A DNA stretch of 53,237 nucleotides from Oscillospiraceae bacterium (GTDB taxonomy: Bacteria > Bacillota > Clostridia > Oscillospirales > Oscillospiraceae), in assembly GCA_009786445.1 (NCBI GenBank), contig WQTE01000004.1:1-53237 (forward strand). The letters run 5' to 3'. Made by a program: the position numbers and the translations under genes. The notes under the pieces were generated by a model, which was not told the origin of the DNA, ran no database searches, and worked only from the letters and a program-made list of their open reading frames with translations. This document shows, in pieces, positions 7,947 to 14,149 of the stretch. The first letter of the stretch is position 1, and every line of letters begins with the position of its first letter.

Positions 7947-8228
7947 TTACATGGGCTTATGTAGCTCCGCAATATCATTTTCTATTAAGAACTCAATAAA
8001 CGAATATACATCGCTTTTTATTCCTTCTACATCGTCATATTCATATCTGCTCGACAATTTGCTGCAAACATCATCTATGTGCAAATCCTTTCCAATCGCA
8101 TTCATAATTGTAGCTCCAATTTCGTTTGCTTCAAAGCAAGAGTTTTTTGCTATTATATAGTATGTTTCGTCGAGCTTACGTAGCTGTGCGTCATTTTTGC
8201 GGCTTAGTTGATTCATGTTGTCAATCAT
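7947..8228 (-). CDS. PqqD-like peptide-binding (RRE-type) protein
   Basis: The 93-residue protein matches the PqqD pattern: a short strand region (YYIIAKNSCFEANEIG), a helix (ATIMNAIGK), then HIDDVCSKLSSRYEYD and a C-terminal helix ending ENDIAEL. PqqD proteins bind the leader of a ribosomally made peptide and present it to a modifying enzyme, usually a radical SAM enzyme. Here the start overlaps the stop of the nucleotidyltransferase gene by ATGA, so those two proteins are made together. No radical SAM gene is in this operon, which makes the nucleotidyltransferase the likely partner by position. The homology is firm in pattern but the peptide substrate is inferred. Confidence 0.75.
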   Translation of the reverse strand: MIDNMNQLSRKNDAQLRKLDETYYIIAKNSCFEANEIGATIMNAIGKDLHIDDVCSKLSSRYEYDDVEGIKSDVYSFIEFLIENDIAELHKPM

Positions 8229-9097
8229 AATGCCAGTCCTTTCATCAATACATCTTCCATTGCTTTTTTAACAGTAGCCATGTTGGACTCAACAACAGCG
8301 TAGCATTCCTTTTCGCTTTCAGTTCCTAAGCGGAACAACTGCAAATACTCATCCCACAAGTAAGAATACCGGCTTTTTTCGTTACACAGATTTTTGAACT
8401 TGAGCGGTATCCACTTTGTTCTATCAACAAAAATATCTTCACTAACCAAAATGAAGTTCATCATTTTAAGGTATGCTTCTCTCATGCAATATAATGCCAC
8501 ATCAATCTGCCCCACCTCCAGATTACCTTTCACATCTGGTATCAAATTTTCAATAGATGCCGTCAGTTCTGCATCTTTTATTTTGAGAAATTTTCTAAAA
8601 CTCATTCCACTTTTCAAAGACGAGTAGGTCTCATGGTTGTATATACAAATTGAGTAGTATAATCTATTTAGAAAAGTATTGATTAGAAACAGGTCATTCT
8701 CCACACCTTTGACATTTTCAAAAACGTTTGCTATCCTCACGTCGGCACTTATCTTATGTCTGTTCAATACGTTTTTTAAACTATATACAAATTCGGAACT
8801 ATATACTTCAATATCTGCACCATTAAGTAAGCTATCTACAAAGTATGTTTTACGAGTTGCGGAGCTATATACGGCCTCTGTTTTATCAAATTCGCTTTTC
8901 TCACGGATAATGAACACATCAATATCAGAATAACAATTGCCCATACCTTCAGAATACACGCTGATAGTACCCTCTATTAGAGAGCCGCCTAAATAAACAA
9001 TATCATTAGGGAATGGCTTTAACTCATTCAGAATGTCATCAAAGTTAATACTGTACTTATCGCTCATTATTATTTTACTGTTAATATCAACTATCAT
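8225..9097 (-). CDS. Nucleotidyltransferase-fold protein
   Basis: This 290-residue protein has a polymerase-beta-like nucleotidyltransferase motif: YLGGSLIEGTISVYS followed by SDIDVFII (about residues 35-65), that is a GS...DxD metal site. Such enzymes transfer a nucleoside monophosphate to a small molecule, protein or RNA. The remainder is helical and not assigned to a subfamily. The gene is coupled to the PqqD-like gene. Nucleotidyltransferases with PqqD-like partners are known in some peptide natural-product clusters, though of a different NTase family, so AMP transfer to a peptide is a hypothesis only. No clear ribosome site precedes the ATG at 9097. ATG 9067 is an alternative start that would cut into the protein only before the motif. 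Confidence 0.65.
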   Translation of the reverse strand: MIVDINSKIIMSDKYSINFDDILNELKPFPNDIVYLGGSLIEGTISVYSEGMGNCYSDIDVFIIREKSEFDKTEAVYSSATRKTYFVDSLLNGADIEVYSSEFVYSLKNVLNRHKISADVRIANVFENVKGVENDLFLINTFLNRLYYSICIYNHETYSSLKSGMSFRKFLKIKDAELTASIENLIPDVKGNLEVGQIDVALYCMREAYLKMMNFILVSEDIFVDRTKWIPLKFKNLCNEKSRYSYLWDEYLQLFRLGTESEKECYAVVESNMATVKKAMEDVLMKGLAL

Positions 9098-9158
9098 AAT
9101 AGAAAGTCCGCTTTCATATTTTTATATTAAATCGCTCAGAAATAACTGAGTTCTGCAA

Positions 9159-9926
9159 TCATAGAGAAAGTTCATCAAATCTGTCTTTTTTAGAAAGGAG
9201 TTTGTCATACCAGGCAGTCCGTATATAATGTCGAACATAGACGCGCACCATCCTATCAAGTGTTGGGTAGTTTAGCAGTAAATGCAGAACTATAGACGGA
9301 ATGATTGAGCCTGACAAAACAAACAACACAGAACTGATTAGCCCAAATATCAATTGATTGACAATGTCGCTTCGCGAAAATCTATCCCCCCAAGGAACAA
9401 TGTAGTGGCTAAGCATAAAATAAATAGTACTAATTGGAATTGTAATCCACAAAGGGAGAGGGATGGACAGTATAAATGCTCTAAAAAACAACTCTTCGCT
9501 GATTGTAGATCCAATTGCATTGTAAATCCTCAATGCAATCACATATCTGCTTTCCTTTTGCGTATTTGCTATGACCGCAGAAGATAGCATAAGCCTAATA
9601 CTCTTATAGTTTATCAGGAACCATACACAAAACACTACGATTGCGACTGTAGAGAATAGTAATATCGAAACATTTAGTTTTAAGCTAATCTCCCCAAATA
9701 TAATCGGCAGCAATGCAAAAGGTAAAAAATACAACGTCATACGAACAAAATATGTTAACTTATTGTTGTAAGGTAGGTGACGCACATTCCCTACGATTAA
9801 GTTAATACTAATCCACGAGAGTAACAGTAAAAACTGTAATTTTCCAGGGTTTAACAGACCCAATATTGCTAAAAGCAGTATTGATAAGCATCTGACATTC
9901 TCGCGGGTTGATAAAGTATTATTCAT
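9159..9926 (-). CDS. CPBP family intramembrane metalloprotease
   Basis: This 255-residue, multi-helix membrane protein carries the three CPBP (CAAX protease/bacteriocin-processing) motifs: SEELFFRA (EExxxR, residues 143-150), YFMLSHY (FxxxH, His174) and a third histidine in IVLHLLLNY (His215). These enzymes cleave within the membrane and are often tied to peptide maturation or bacteriocin immunity. The preferred start is the ATG at 9926, which overlaps the stop of the 62-residue gene (ATGAATAA), indicating coupled translation. ATG 9959 is an alternative. It is the first large gene after the small secreted-peptide gene, so processing of that peptide or self-protection is plausible. Confidence 0.75.
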   Translation of the reverse strand: MNNTLSTRENVRCLSILLLAILGLLNPGKLQFLLLLSWISINLIVGNVRHLPYNNKLTYFVRMTLYFLPFALLPIIFGEISLKLNVSILLFSTVAIVVFCVWFLINYKSIRLMLSSAVIANTQKESRYVIALRIYNAIGSTISEELFFRAFILSIPLPLWITIPISTIYFMLSHYIVPWGDRFSRSDIVNQLIFGLISSVLFVLSGSIIPSIVLHLLLNYPTLDRMVRVYVRHYIRTAWYDKLLSKKDRFDELSL

Positions 9927-10107
9927 TACATAGCAGTTTGATGATAACTTTGTAGCCATCTTGTTCAGCTTTCCGTATAGCTTGACGGCGGGTAACGTAA
10001 ATGCCAACAGTCTTAGTATCTTCATTGTGATTTTCAGGCAATCCCTCATATACATGAAATCTGTGATAGCCGTACTTTGTAGTTTGTCTTCTAACATAGG
10101 CGGTCAT
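9919..10107 (-). CDS. Small basic protein, unknown function (62 aa)
   Basis: I do not recognise this 62-residue soluble protein. It is charged, with YGYHRFHVYEG near residue 12, TKTVGIYVTRRQAIRKA in the middle and YKVIIKL near the end, a beta-beta-alpha-beta-like pattern. A strong ribosome site (GGGGGTGAT) precedes the ATG at 10107. The 34-residue peptide gene ends six bases upstream and the protease gene overlaps its stop, so it is part of the operon. The good spacing on both sides argues that it is real. Confidence 0.6.
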   Translation of the reverse strand: MTAYVRRQTTKYGYHRFHVYEGLPENHNEDTKTVGIYVTRRQAIRKAEQDGYKVIIKLLCNE

Positions 10108-10113
10108 TTTCCA

Positions 10114-10218
10114 TCACCCCCATTTGCTACGAGTTGCGCTTGCTTGGTTTGTGTTTGTTAGGGTGATTAGTGGTAGGATTATTGCTAAGAAGATTAGCGT
10201 TTTTAGTGTTTTTTTCAT
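10114..10218 (-). CDS. 34-residue secreted peptide precursor
   Basis: This gene is too short for routine gene calling. The ATG at 10218 follows AAGGGAG by about ten bases. The product begins MKKTLKTLIFLAIILPL, continues ITLTNTNQASA and ends TRSKWG before a TGA at 10114. This is a textbook Sec signal peptide: positive n-region, long hydrophobic core, and a SA-type cleavage site (ASA at 26-28). Only six residues, TRSKWG, would be released. That matches the architecture of Phr-like or other short signalling peptides rather than a secreted enzyme. It is first in an operon with a membrane protease, a PqqD-like protein, an aminopeptidase and an exporter. A chance ORF is possible, but the ribosome site and spacing to the next gene support it. 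Confidence 0.6.
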   Translation of the reverse strand: MKKTLKTLIFLAIILPLITLTNTNQASATRSKWG

Positions 10219-10375
10219 TTTTCGGGTTCTCCCTTCGTTGTTTTATTGGATTTTATGGGTGGTAAAATGAGACTTTTATGTTTTGGGGATTTCAAGTAGG
10301 TTATGGGTGTCAATTGTTTAGAGCTTAGGTGTTTTTTTGTTTTACGTGATTTTTAATCGCAGTGGTAGTAGCTAA

Positions 10376-10430
10376 GGTTAAGGCAAATTGTGGCGGCGTG
10401 GTGGTTGGTTGCCTTGCTTTTGCCTTAACC
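10376..10430 (-). repeat. 12-base inverted repeat at the predicted 5' end of the peptide mRNA
   Basis: GGTTAAGGCAAA (10376-10387) and TTTGCCTTAACC (10419-10430) are perfect reverse complements around a 31-base loop. On the minus strand the hairpin would start almost exactly at the transcription start expected from the TATAAT at 10438-10443, giving an mRNA with a strong 5' stem. It has no T tract and so is not an intrinsic terminator. Confidence 0.6.
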
Positions 10431-10437
10431 TGTTTCC

Positions 10438-10443
10438 ATTATA
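10438..10443 (-). promoter_or_regulatory. Candidate -10 box for the peptide/exporter operon
   Basis: The minus strand has a perfect TATAAT. A TTGACA lies only 11 bases upstream (10455-10460), too close for a normal -35, and the 17-base position is poor. The start would be near 10431, with a leader of about 213 bases before the 34-residue peptide gene. Confidence 0.35.
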
Positions 10444-10453
10444 CTGAGGTGTG

Positions 10454-10544
10454 TTGTCAAGGTCGGTAGTATTTTACCTGTTGCTGTGGTGACTGGGAGG
10501 TTATGCGTGGCGGGTCGGTAAAATCTCCACACTTCCCTTGACAA
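10454..10544. repeat. Nested inverted repeats in the noncoding region
   Basis: TTGTCAAGG (10454-10462) pairs with CCTTGACAA (10536-10544), and inside it ATTTTACC (10471-10478) pairs with GGTAAAAT (10517-10524). Two collinear perfect arms in 91 bases are unlikely by chance. They could form an extended cruciform, as at origins or element ends. Confidence 0.5.
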
Positions 10545-10599
10545 GTTTGGTGCGGGGGTGACTTGGTGAGTTTTTGAGCTTTTTTTTTGGGGGGTGTGT

Positions 10600-11139
10600 T
10601 TAGTTTTTTCTCGCTGTGATTTTTGCGTTTTTTAGGAGTTCATCGAATATTTTGTCCATTAGCTCCATTATTTTGCGTATGTGTGCGTAATCGCCATTTT
10701 GTTCTGTATTTTGGGGTTCTGCGTAATCTTCTGTTATGTTCCAGCCATCATCATCGGAGTCGTTTTCTTCGTCAGTTTCATAGTCAAAATCTTCATAGTC
10801 ATCGTTGAATATTGGGCTATTGAACTCAGCGCAGTAATATGGATTATCTTGGGGGCGGTCGTATATTATGAATTCTACTGGTAGGAACTGCCCGTTAATG
10901 CCTCTTTTTTGGTGGCGGTTTAGGTAGCCTAGGGATTCGAGTTCGCTTGTTGCGGAGCGTATTGATTGGATTTCGTCTTTTGTTAGGTGCGTTAGGGATT
11001 TTAGATTGAAGTCTAGGGTTTCGGGGATTGCTCTTAGTTGGGTTAGTAGTCCTTTTGCTCTGAGTGTTAGTTCGTTGTCTATTAGGTAGTATTTTTCTGC
11101 TGTTGGGTGTTCGTTTTTTTCTAGTTTGATTTTTGACAT
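10600..11139 (-). CDS. Replication-initiator-like winged-helix protein
   Basis: The 179-residue protein starts with a short N-terminal strand and then a winged-helix domain (about residues 20-80): LTLRAKGLLTQLRAIP, FNLKSLTHLTKDEIQSIRSA, LESLGYLNRH. This pattern is the HTH found in plasmid, phage and integrative-element replication proteins and in DnaD-like loaders. A very acidic low-complexity stretch (about 110-155) and a helical tail follow. The ribosome site AAAGGAAT is well placed. The gene is alone, with a terminator-like hairpin immediately upstream and a noncoding repeat region downstream, next to a tRNA gene, which suits a mobile-element remnant. No relaxase, integrase or helicase is in view, so the element is incomplete or lies beyond the window. 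Confidence 0.6.
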   Translation of the reverse strand: MSKIKLEKNEHPTAEKYYLIDNELTLRAKGLLTQLRAIPETLDFNLKSLTHLTKDEIQSIRSATSELESLGYLNRHQKRGINGQFLPVEFIIYDRPQDNPYYCAEFNSPIFNDDYEDFDYETDEENDSDDDGWNITEDYAEPQNTEQNGDYAHIRKIMELMDKIFDELLKNAKITARKN

Positions 11140-11167
11140 TTTGGTATTCCTTTCGTTTTTGGGCGTG

Positions 11168-11205
11168 AAAAAAAGCCAGAGGTTTTTTAGACTTCTGGCT
11201 TTTTT
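11168..11205. terminator. Bidirectional intrinsic terminator upstream of the winged-helix gene
   Basis: AGCCAGA (11174-11180) pairs with TCTGGCT (11194-11200), flanked by an A tract on one side and a T tract on the other, so it can terminate transcription in both directions. It lies only about 30 bases before the winged-helix start codon. Confidence 0.7.
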
Positions 11206-11273
11206 GGGGGTGATTTTTTTTTTGGTTTTTGAGGGTTAGTTTGGAAAAAACTACCTTCGGGGTGAAAATGCAA

Positions 11274-11297
11274 ATACCGCGCCTTTTGGTGCGGTAT
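11274..11297. repeat. Strong 10-base-pair hairpin
   Basis: ATACCGCGCC and GGTGCGGTAT form a ten-pair stem with one G-T pair and a TTTT loop. It lies about 100 bases beyond the tRNA-Ser 3' end. The T-rich run after it on the minus strand is weak, so it may or may not terminate the tRNA transcript. Confidence 0.5.
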
Positions 11298-11350
11298 CTG
11301 ATAACTTATGTGAAACACTGGTGTTGCAACCGTTTGTGTTGTTTTTGTGT

Positions 11351-11386
11351 CATATGACAACCTTGTTGTTTAAAGGTTGTCATATG
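11351..11386. repeat. Perfect 14-base inverted repeat beside tRNA-Ser
   Basis: CATATGACAACCTT (11351-11364) and AAGGTTGTCATATG (11373-11386) form a perfect 14-pair stem with an 8-base loop. It lies eight bases after the tRNA 3' CCA. No T tract follows on either strand, so it is not an ordinary terminator. It could be a recombination-related site or an RNA processing signal. Confidence 0.7.
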
Positions 11387-11394
11387 TTCTCGTC

Positions 11395-11486
11395 TGGCGG
11401 AGACGAAGGGATTTGAACCCTTGCACGCTTTAACACGCCTACTCCCTTAGCAGGGGAGCCCCTTATAGCCACTTGGGTACGTCTCC
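11395..11486 (-). tRNA. tRNA-Ser(GCU), CCA encoded
   Basis: A 92-base tRNA with the acceptor stem GGAGACG/CGTCTCC, a long variable arm as expected for serine, the anticodon loop CTGCTAA (anticodon GCU), the T-loop GTTCAAATC and an encoded 3' CCA. Its 3' end faces the accessory region on the left, the side on which integrating elements normally lie. Confidence 0.95.
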
Positions 11487-11556
11487 ATAAGCTGTACATC
11501 GTTTTGAATTAACCAATGCAATATTAACACTTTCTTTCTTTGCTGTCAACAACTGC

Positions 11557-12108
11557 TCAAAGCAAAGTTTCATCATACACAGCACGCGAACCGCCAACGA
11601 AGGGGGGACGGGTTCGTGCTGCAACCAGCGGGGCTTTACCTATAATTTTTGTGCTTAGCCGAACCGGAACTGCCACTCGCTTTAGGTGCATACCTATTAG
11701 CGTGTTGCCGATATCGAGTCCTGCATCGGCATGGAAAGTCTCCAGTGCAACGGGGCGTGACAGACCGCTGAAAGCCGCAGCCGCAAAAGCGCCACCCGCT
11801 TCGGGTGTGGGAACGACGTTTACAACTTGAAAACTTGCTGCAACTTCATGCGAAACAATCACTGCTCTATTGAGGTGCTCACAACACCCTACAGCTAAAA
11901 ATACGCCATGCGCAGAAAAAACGCTGTGTAGCGCATCAAACACAACCGCACCAACTTCTATGCTTGAGTGGGTGCCTATGTTTTCGCCCAGAATTTCACT
12001 CGTCGAACAACCGACAACAACAGCTTGTCCCGATTTCAGCTTAGCGGTATGGATAAGCTCTGCCGCGGCATCCTTTGCTGAATTTATTATGTCATTCAAA
12101 TCACTCAT
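11557..12108 (-). CDS. ywlG: DUF436/UPF0340 family protein (YwlG-like)
   Basis: This 183-residue protein matches the YwlG family conserved in Firmicutes, whose function is not established. Recognisable segments are VVVGCSTSEILGENIGT near the start, FLAVGCCEHLNRAVIV in the middle, NVVPTPEAGGAFA, and KRVAVPVRLSTKIIGKA towards the end. The ATG at 12108 is preferred over the GTG at 12123 because GGGGGTGA precedes it at a workable distance. The hypothetical gene upstream ends only 23 bases before this start codon, so they are probably co-transcribed. Confidence 0.85.
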   Translation of the reverse strand: MSDLNDIINSAKDAAAELIHTAKLKSGQAVVVGCSTSEILGENIGTHSSIEVGAVVFDALHSVFSAHGVFLAVGCCEHLNRAVIVSHEVAASFQVVNVVPTPEAGGAFAAAAFSGLSRPVALETFHADAGLDIGNTLIGMHLKRVAVPVRLSTKIIGKAPLVAARTRPPFVGGSRAVYDETLL

Positions 12109-12131
12109 ATTCGTATCGGTCACCCCCGAAA

Positions 12132-12539
12132 CTATCGGTCAAGGGAGATGTTGTCTATCCCGTTTTGTTCAAATTCTGCGATGTATTCGTCAATGCGATT
12201 TGTAAGTTCACTGAAATTCTCAGGACTTATCGGCTCAAAATCCATGTCACGGCGAGCCAGTTCTTCAGCTAAAATCTCAAAGAACATTGAGTCTTCATAA
12301 TCAGCAATAGCCTCATGTATACCACCGTGTTCAAAAGCAGAAGACGGGCGCGCCACACCCTCCGGATATTGAACCAGAGAATGCATATCATGTGAAGAGC
12401 AATATGAAAACAGGCGGCTCTCTACATTGTCGTAGTCGGCAAAACGATCTAAGCCTCGCATTGAATTAAGTACCCAGTTTCCAACATATACCATGTCCAG
12501 AAGTCGCCGAAATTCGAGCTCAGACAATTCAATTTTCAT
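12132..12539 (-). CDS. Hypothetical acidic protein, 135 aa
   Basis: I do not recognise a family. The 135-residue protein is soluble and acidic, begins MKIELSELEFRRLLDMVYVG, and has a C-terminal helical part rich in Glu and Asp. A central EHGGIHEAIADYEDSMFFE is the most distinctive part. AGAGG lies 11 bases before the ATG at 12539, while the GTG at 12548 is too close to it, so the shorter form is chosen. It precedes the DUF436 gene in the same operon. Confidence 0.7.
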   Translation of the reverse strand: MKIELSELEFRRLLDMVYVGNWVLNSMRGLDRFADYDNVESRLFSYCSSHDMHSLVQYPEGVARPSSAFEHGGIHEAIADYEDSMFFEILAEELARRDMDFEPISPENFSELTNRIDEYIAEFEQNGIDNISLDR

Positions 12540-12748
12540 GTAATACACACATCCTCTCGTAAGGATTTGGAGTAAAAGTTTAGGTTAGTGTTAAATTGCA
12601 AAAGTCGCTGTGAATAGATTGTGGTATATTTTTGCGGCTGACTAGGAGAAAAATCGCAGGAATGCACTCGCCTTTCAAGGTTTTTCGACAACGGCAGACG
12701 TAAAAAGATGCCGCAAGATAATCGCAGAGATTTTTGCAATTTGACACT

Positions 12749-12757
12749 AGTATAACA
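12749..12757 (-). promoter_or_regulatory. Extended -10 element for the leftward gene pair
   Basis: The minus strand reads TGTTATACT. The -35 position is weak (TGGAAT at 17 bases). It would drive the 135-residue gene and ywlG with a leader of about 200 bases. Confidence 0.35.
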
Positions 12758-12825
12758 TGAAAATATTAAAAATTCCAGTGAAAAATTATTCGCTAATTAA
12801 AATAATAACATTCTATTGACAGCTT

Positions 12826-12834
12826 TGTTATACT
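12826..12834 (+). promoter_or_regulatory. Extended -10 element for the cell-envelope operon
   Basis: TGTTATACT is the same element as the one facing left. An overlapping TATAAT is at 12834-12839 and a TTGACA is at 12816-12821, but not at ideal spacing. A start near 12845 gives a leader of about 65 bases before the carboxypeptidase gene. Confidence 0.4.
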
Positions 12835-12908
12835 ATAATAAAATCACAATAGATTTAAGTTCGCAGATTTTCAGATTAAATGGGACTTGGGTGTTAGTTT
12901 TGCAAAAA

Positions 12909-14141
12909 ATGAGTAAATGCATAAACAAAATATTATCACACCTGTCAGCGACCTTAGCAGTATTGTTGCTACTGTCGATTCTGCTTTCATTTCTCACTCC
13001 GCACGCAGTTGCCGAAGACGTCTCGCCGACTACTGCACCTATCGCCATACTTATGTGCTATGATTCGGGAGAGATATTGTATGAGAGGAACATGGAGCAA
13101 CGATGGATACCGGCAAGCATGACAAAAATCATGACAGCTTTTATTGTCTATCAGGAGATAGAAGCAGGTAATTTAACTTTGGACACCGAAATAATTGTAG
13201 GCGAAGAGGCCGCAAGATTCTCAGCCGCCGGGCGGGCTCACGGAGTAAATATTCGGATGCGTGAGGGTCAAGCTATAACAGTTGAAACACTGCTCGCTCT
13301 CGCACTGATTCCGTCTGACAATACATCGTGTGTTGTATTTGCCGAGCACATATCGGGAAGTGAGGAAGCCTTTATAGAGCGTATGAATGAAACTGCCGCA
13401 CGGCTCGGTATGTATGGATATTTTGCCAGTTCACATGGTGCGAGTATTCACCATACAAATGCATATTCAATAGCAATTCTCATACGCGAGTTTATTTCCC
13501 GGTTTCCTGACGTGCTCCGTATTACTGCCATGCAGACAGTGAGTTATGGCGGCAGGACATACAACAATACAAATCATCTTCTCAGAGGAACTGTATTTGA
13601 AGGCGCAGACGGTTTTAAAACCGGGTCGCTTCGCCAAGCGCGATGGAATCATTCAACCACTGCCGAGCGCGATGGAAAACGACTGATTGCAGTTGTTATG
13701 AATACTCCAAGCAATTCAGCACGCCAGCAGCAGAGCAGATTGCTCTTAAATTATGGGTTTGAGGTACTGGAGCAGAGAGAAGCCATACGTAATACGATGA
13801 ACGTACTCATACACAGCCGCCGTGTGCAGGTGGACACCAGACCTGCAATTTTGCATGGGAGAGCCATGTTGCCGCTTAATTCCATTGCTGCGCATATTGG
13901 TTATTCGACAGAGTGGCATAAGGAACATGGTGTAATAATTATGAAAACGGACAGCAGCGAAGTAACACTGTTTGCCGACAGGGATATTGCCATCGTTCAC
14001 GGTACGGCTCTCGAAATGGATGCACCTGCGCAAGTATTCAGAGGCGAAGTCTTTATCTCCTTGGAACTTGTCGAAATTCTAACAAACACAACCGCTGTCT
14101 GGAATGTAGAATCCGGAATGATTCATTTTAGGCGACGGTAG
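12909..14141 (+). CDS. D-alanyl-D-alanine carboxypeptidase (S11, DacF/PBP5-like)
   Basis: The 410-residue protein trims the terminal D-Ala from peptidoglycan stem peptides outside the membrane. A signal peptide (hydrophobic 13-32, ending PHAVAED) is followed by the S11 catalytic motifs SMTK (Ser70-Lys73), SDN (136-138) and KTG (237-239). Residues from about 300 to the end, with RAMLPLNSIAAHIGY and later FISLELVEIL, match the copper-amine-oxidase N-terminal-like (PF07833) surface domain, common in clostridial cell-wall proteins and here in place of the usual PBP5 C-terminal domain. The start at 12909 places the signal peptide at the N-terminus. Earlier in-frame codons lack a ribosome site. It leads a plus-strand envelope operon. 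Confidence 0.85.
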   Translation: MSKCINKILSHLSATLAVLLLLSILLSFLTPHAVAEDVSPTTAPIAILMCYDSGEILYERNMEQRWIPASMTKIMTAFIVYQEIEAGNLTLDTEIIVGEEAARFSAAGRAHGVNIRMREGQAITVETLLALALIPSDNTSCVVFAEHISGSEEAFIERMNETAARLGMYGYFASSHGASIHHTNAYSIAILIREFISRFPDVLRITAMQTVSYGGRTYNNTNHLLRGTVFEGADGFKTGSLRQARWNHSTTAERDGKRLIAVVMNTPSNSARQQQSRLLLNYGFEVLEQREAIRNTMNVLIHSRRVQVDTRPAILHGRAMLPLNSIAAHIGYSTEWHKEHGVIIMKTDSSEVTLFADRDIAIVHGTALEMDAPAQVFRGEVFISLELVEILTNTTAVWNVESGMIHFRRR

Positions 14142-14149
14142 GAGGAAGC

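Larger units (their letters stand above)
10219..10599. other. Noncoding, hairpin-rich region beside a Rep-like gene
   Basis: About 380 bases with no gene on either strand. It contains a 12-base perfect stem (10376-10387 with 10419-10430), nested inverted repeats (10454-10478 with 10517-10544), and a perfect TATAAT on the minus strand at 10438-10443. The plus strand is very rich in T and G with little C. The region could be a replication origin for the Rep-like protein, a structured leader of the peptide operon, or both. Confidence 0.5.
12540..12908. other. Divergent promoter region
   Basis: About 370 bases between a leftward and a rightward gene, with no credible ORF. The right half is very AT-rich and contains two inverted copies of the extended -10 element TGTTATACT, one for each direction. 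Three short AATCGCAG or TTCGCAG sequences recur at about 12652, 12720 and 12860, of unknown meaning. Confidence 0.5.

Noticed and set aside
10438-10460. TTGACA followed by TATAAT on the minus strand as a full sigma-A promoter
   Set aside because: The spacing is 11 bases, too short for RNA polymerase. Only the -10 box is listed, at low confidence.
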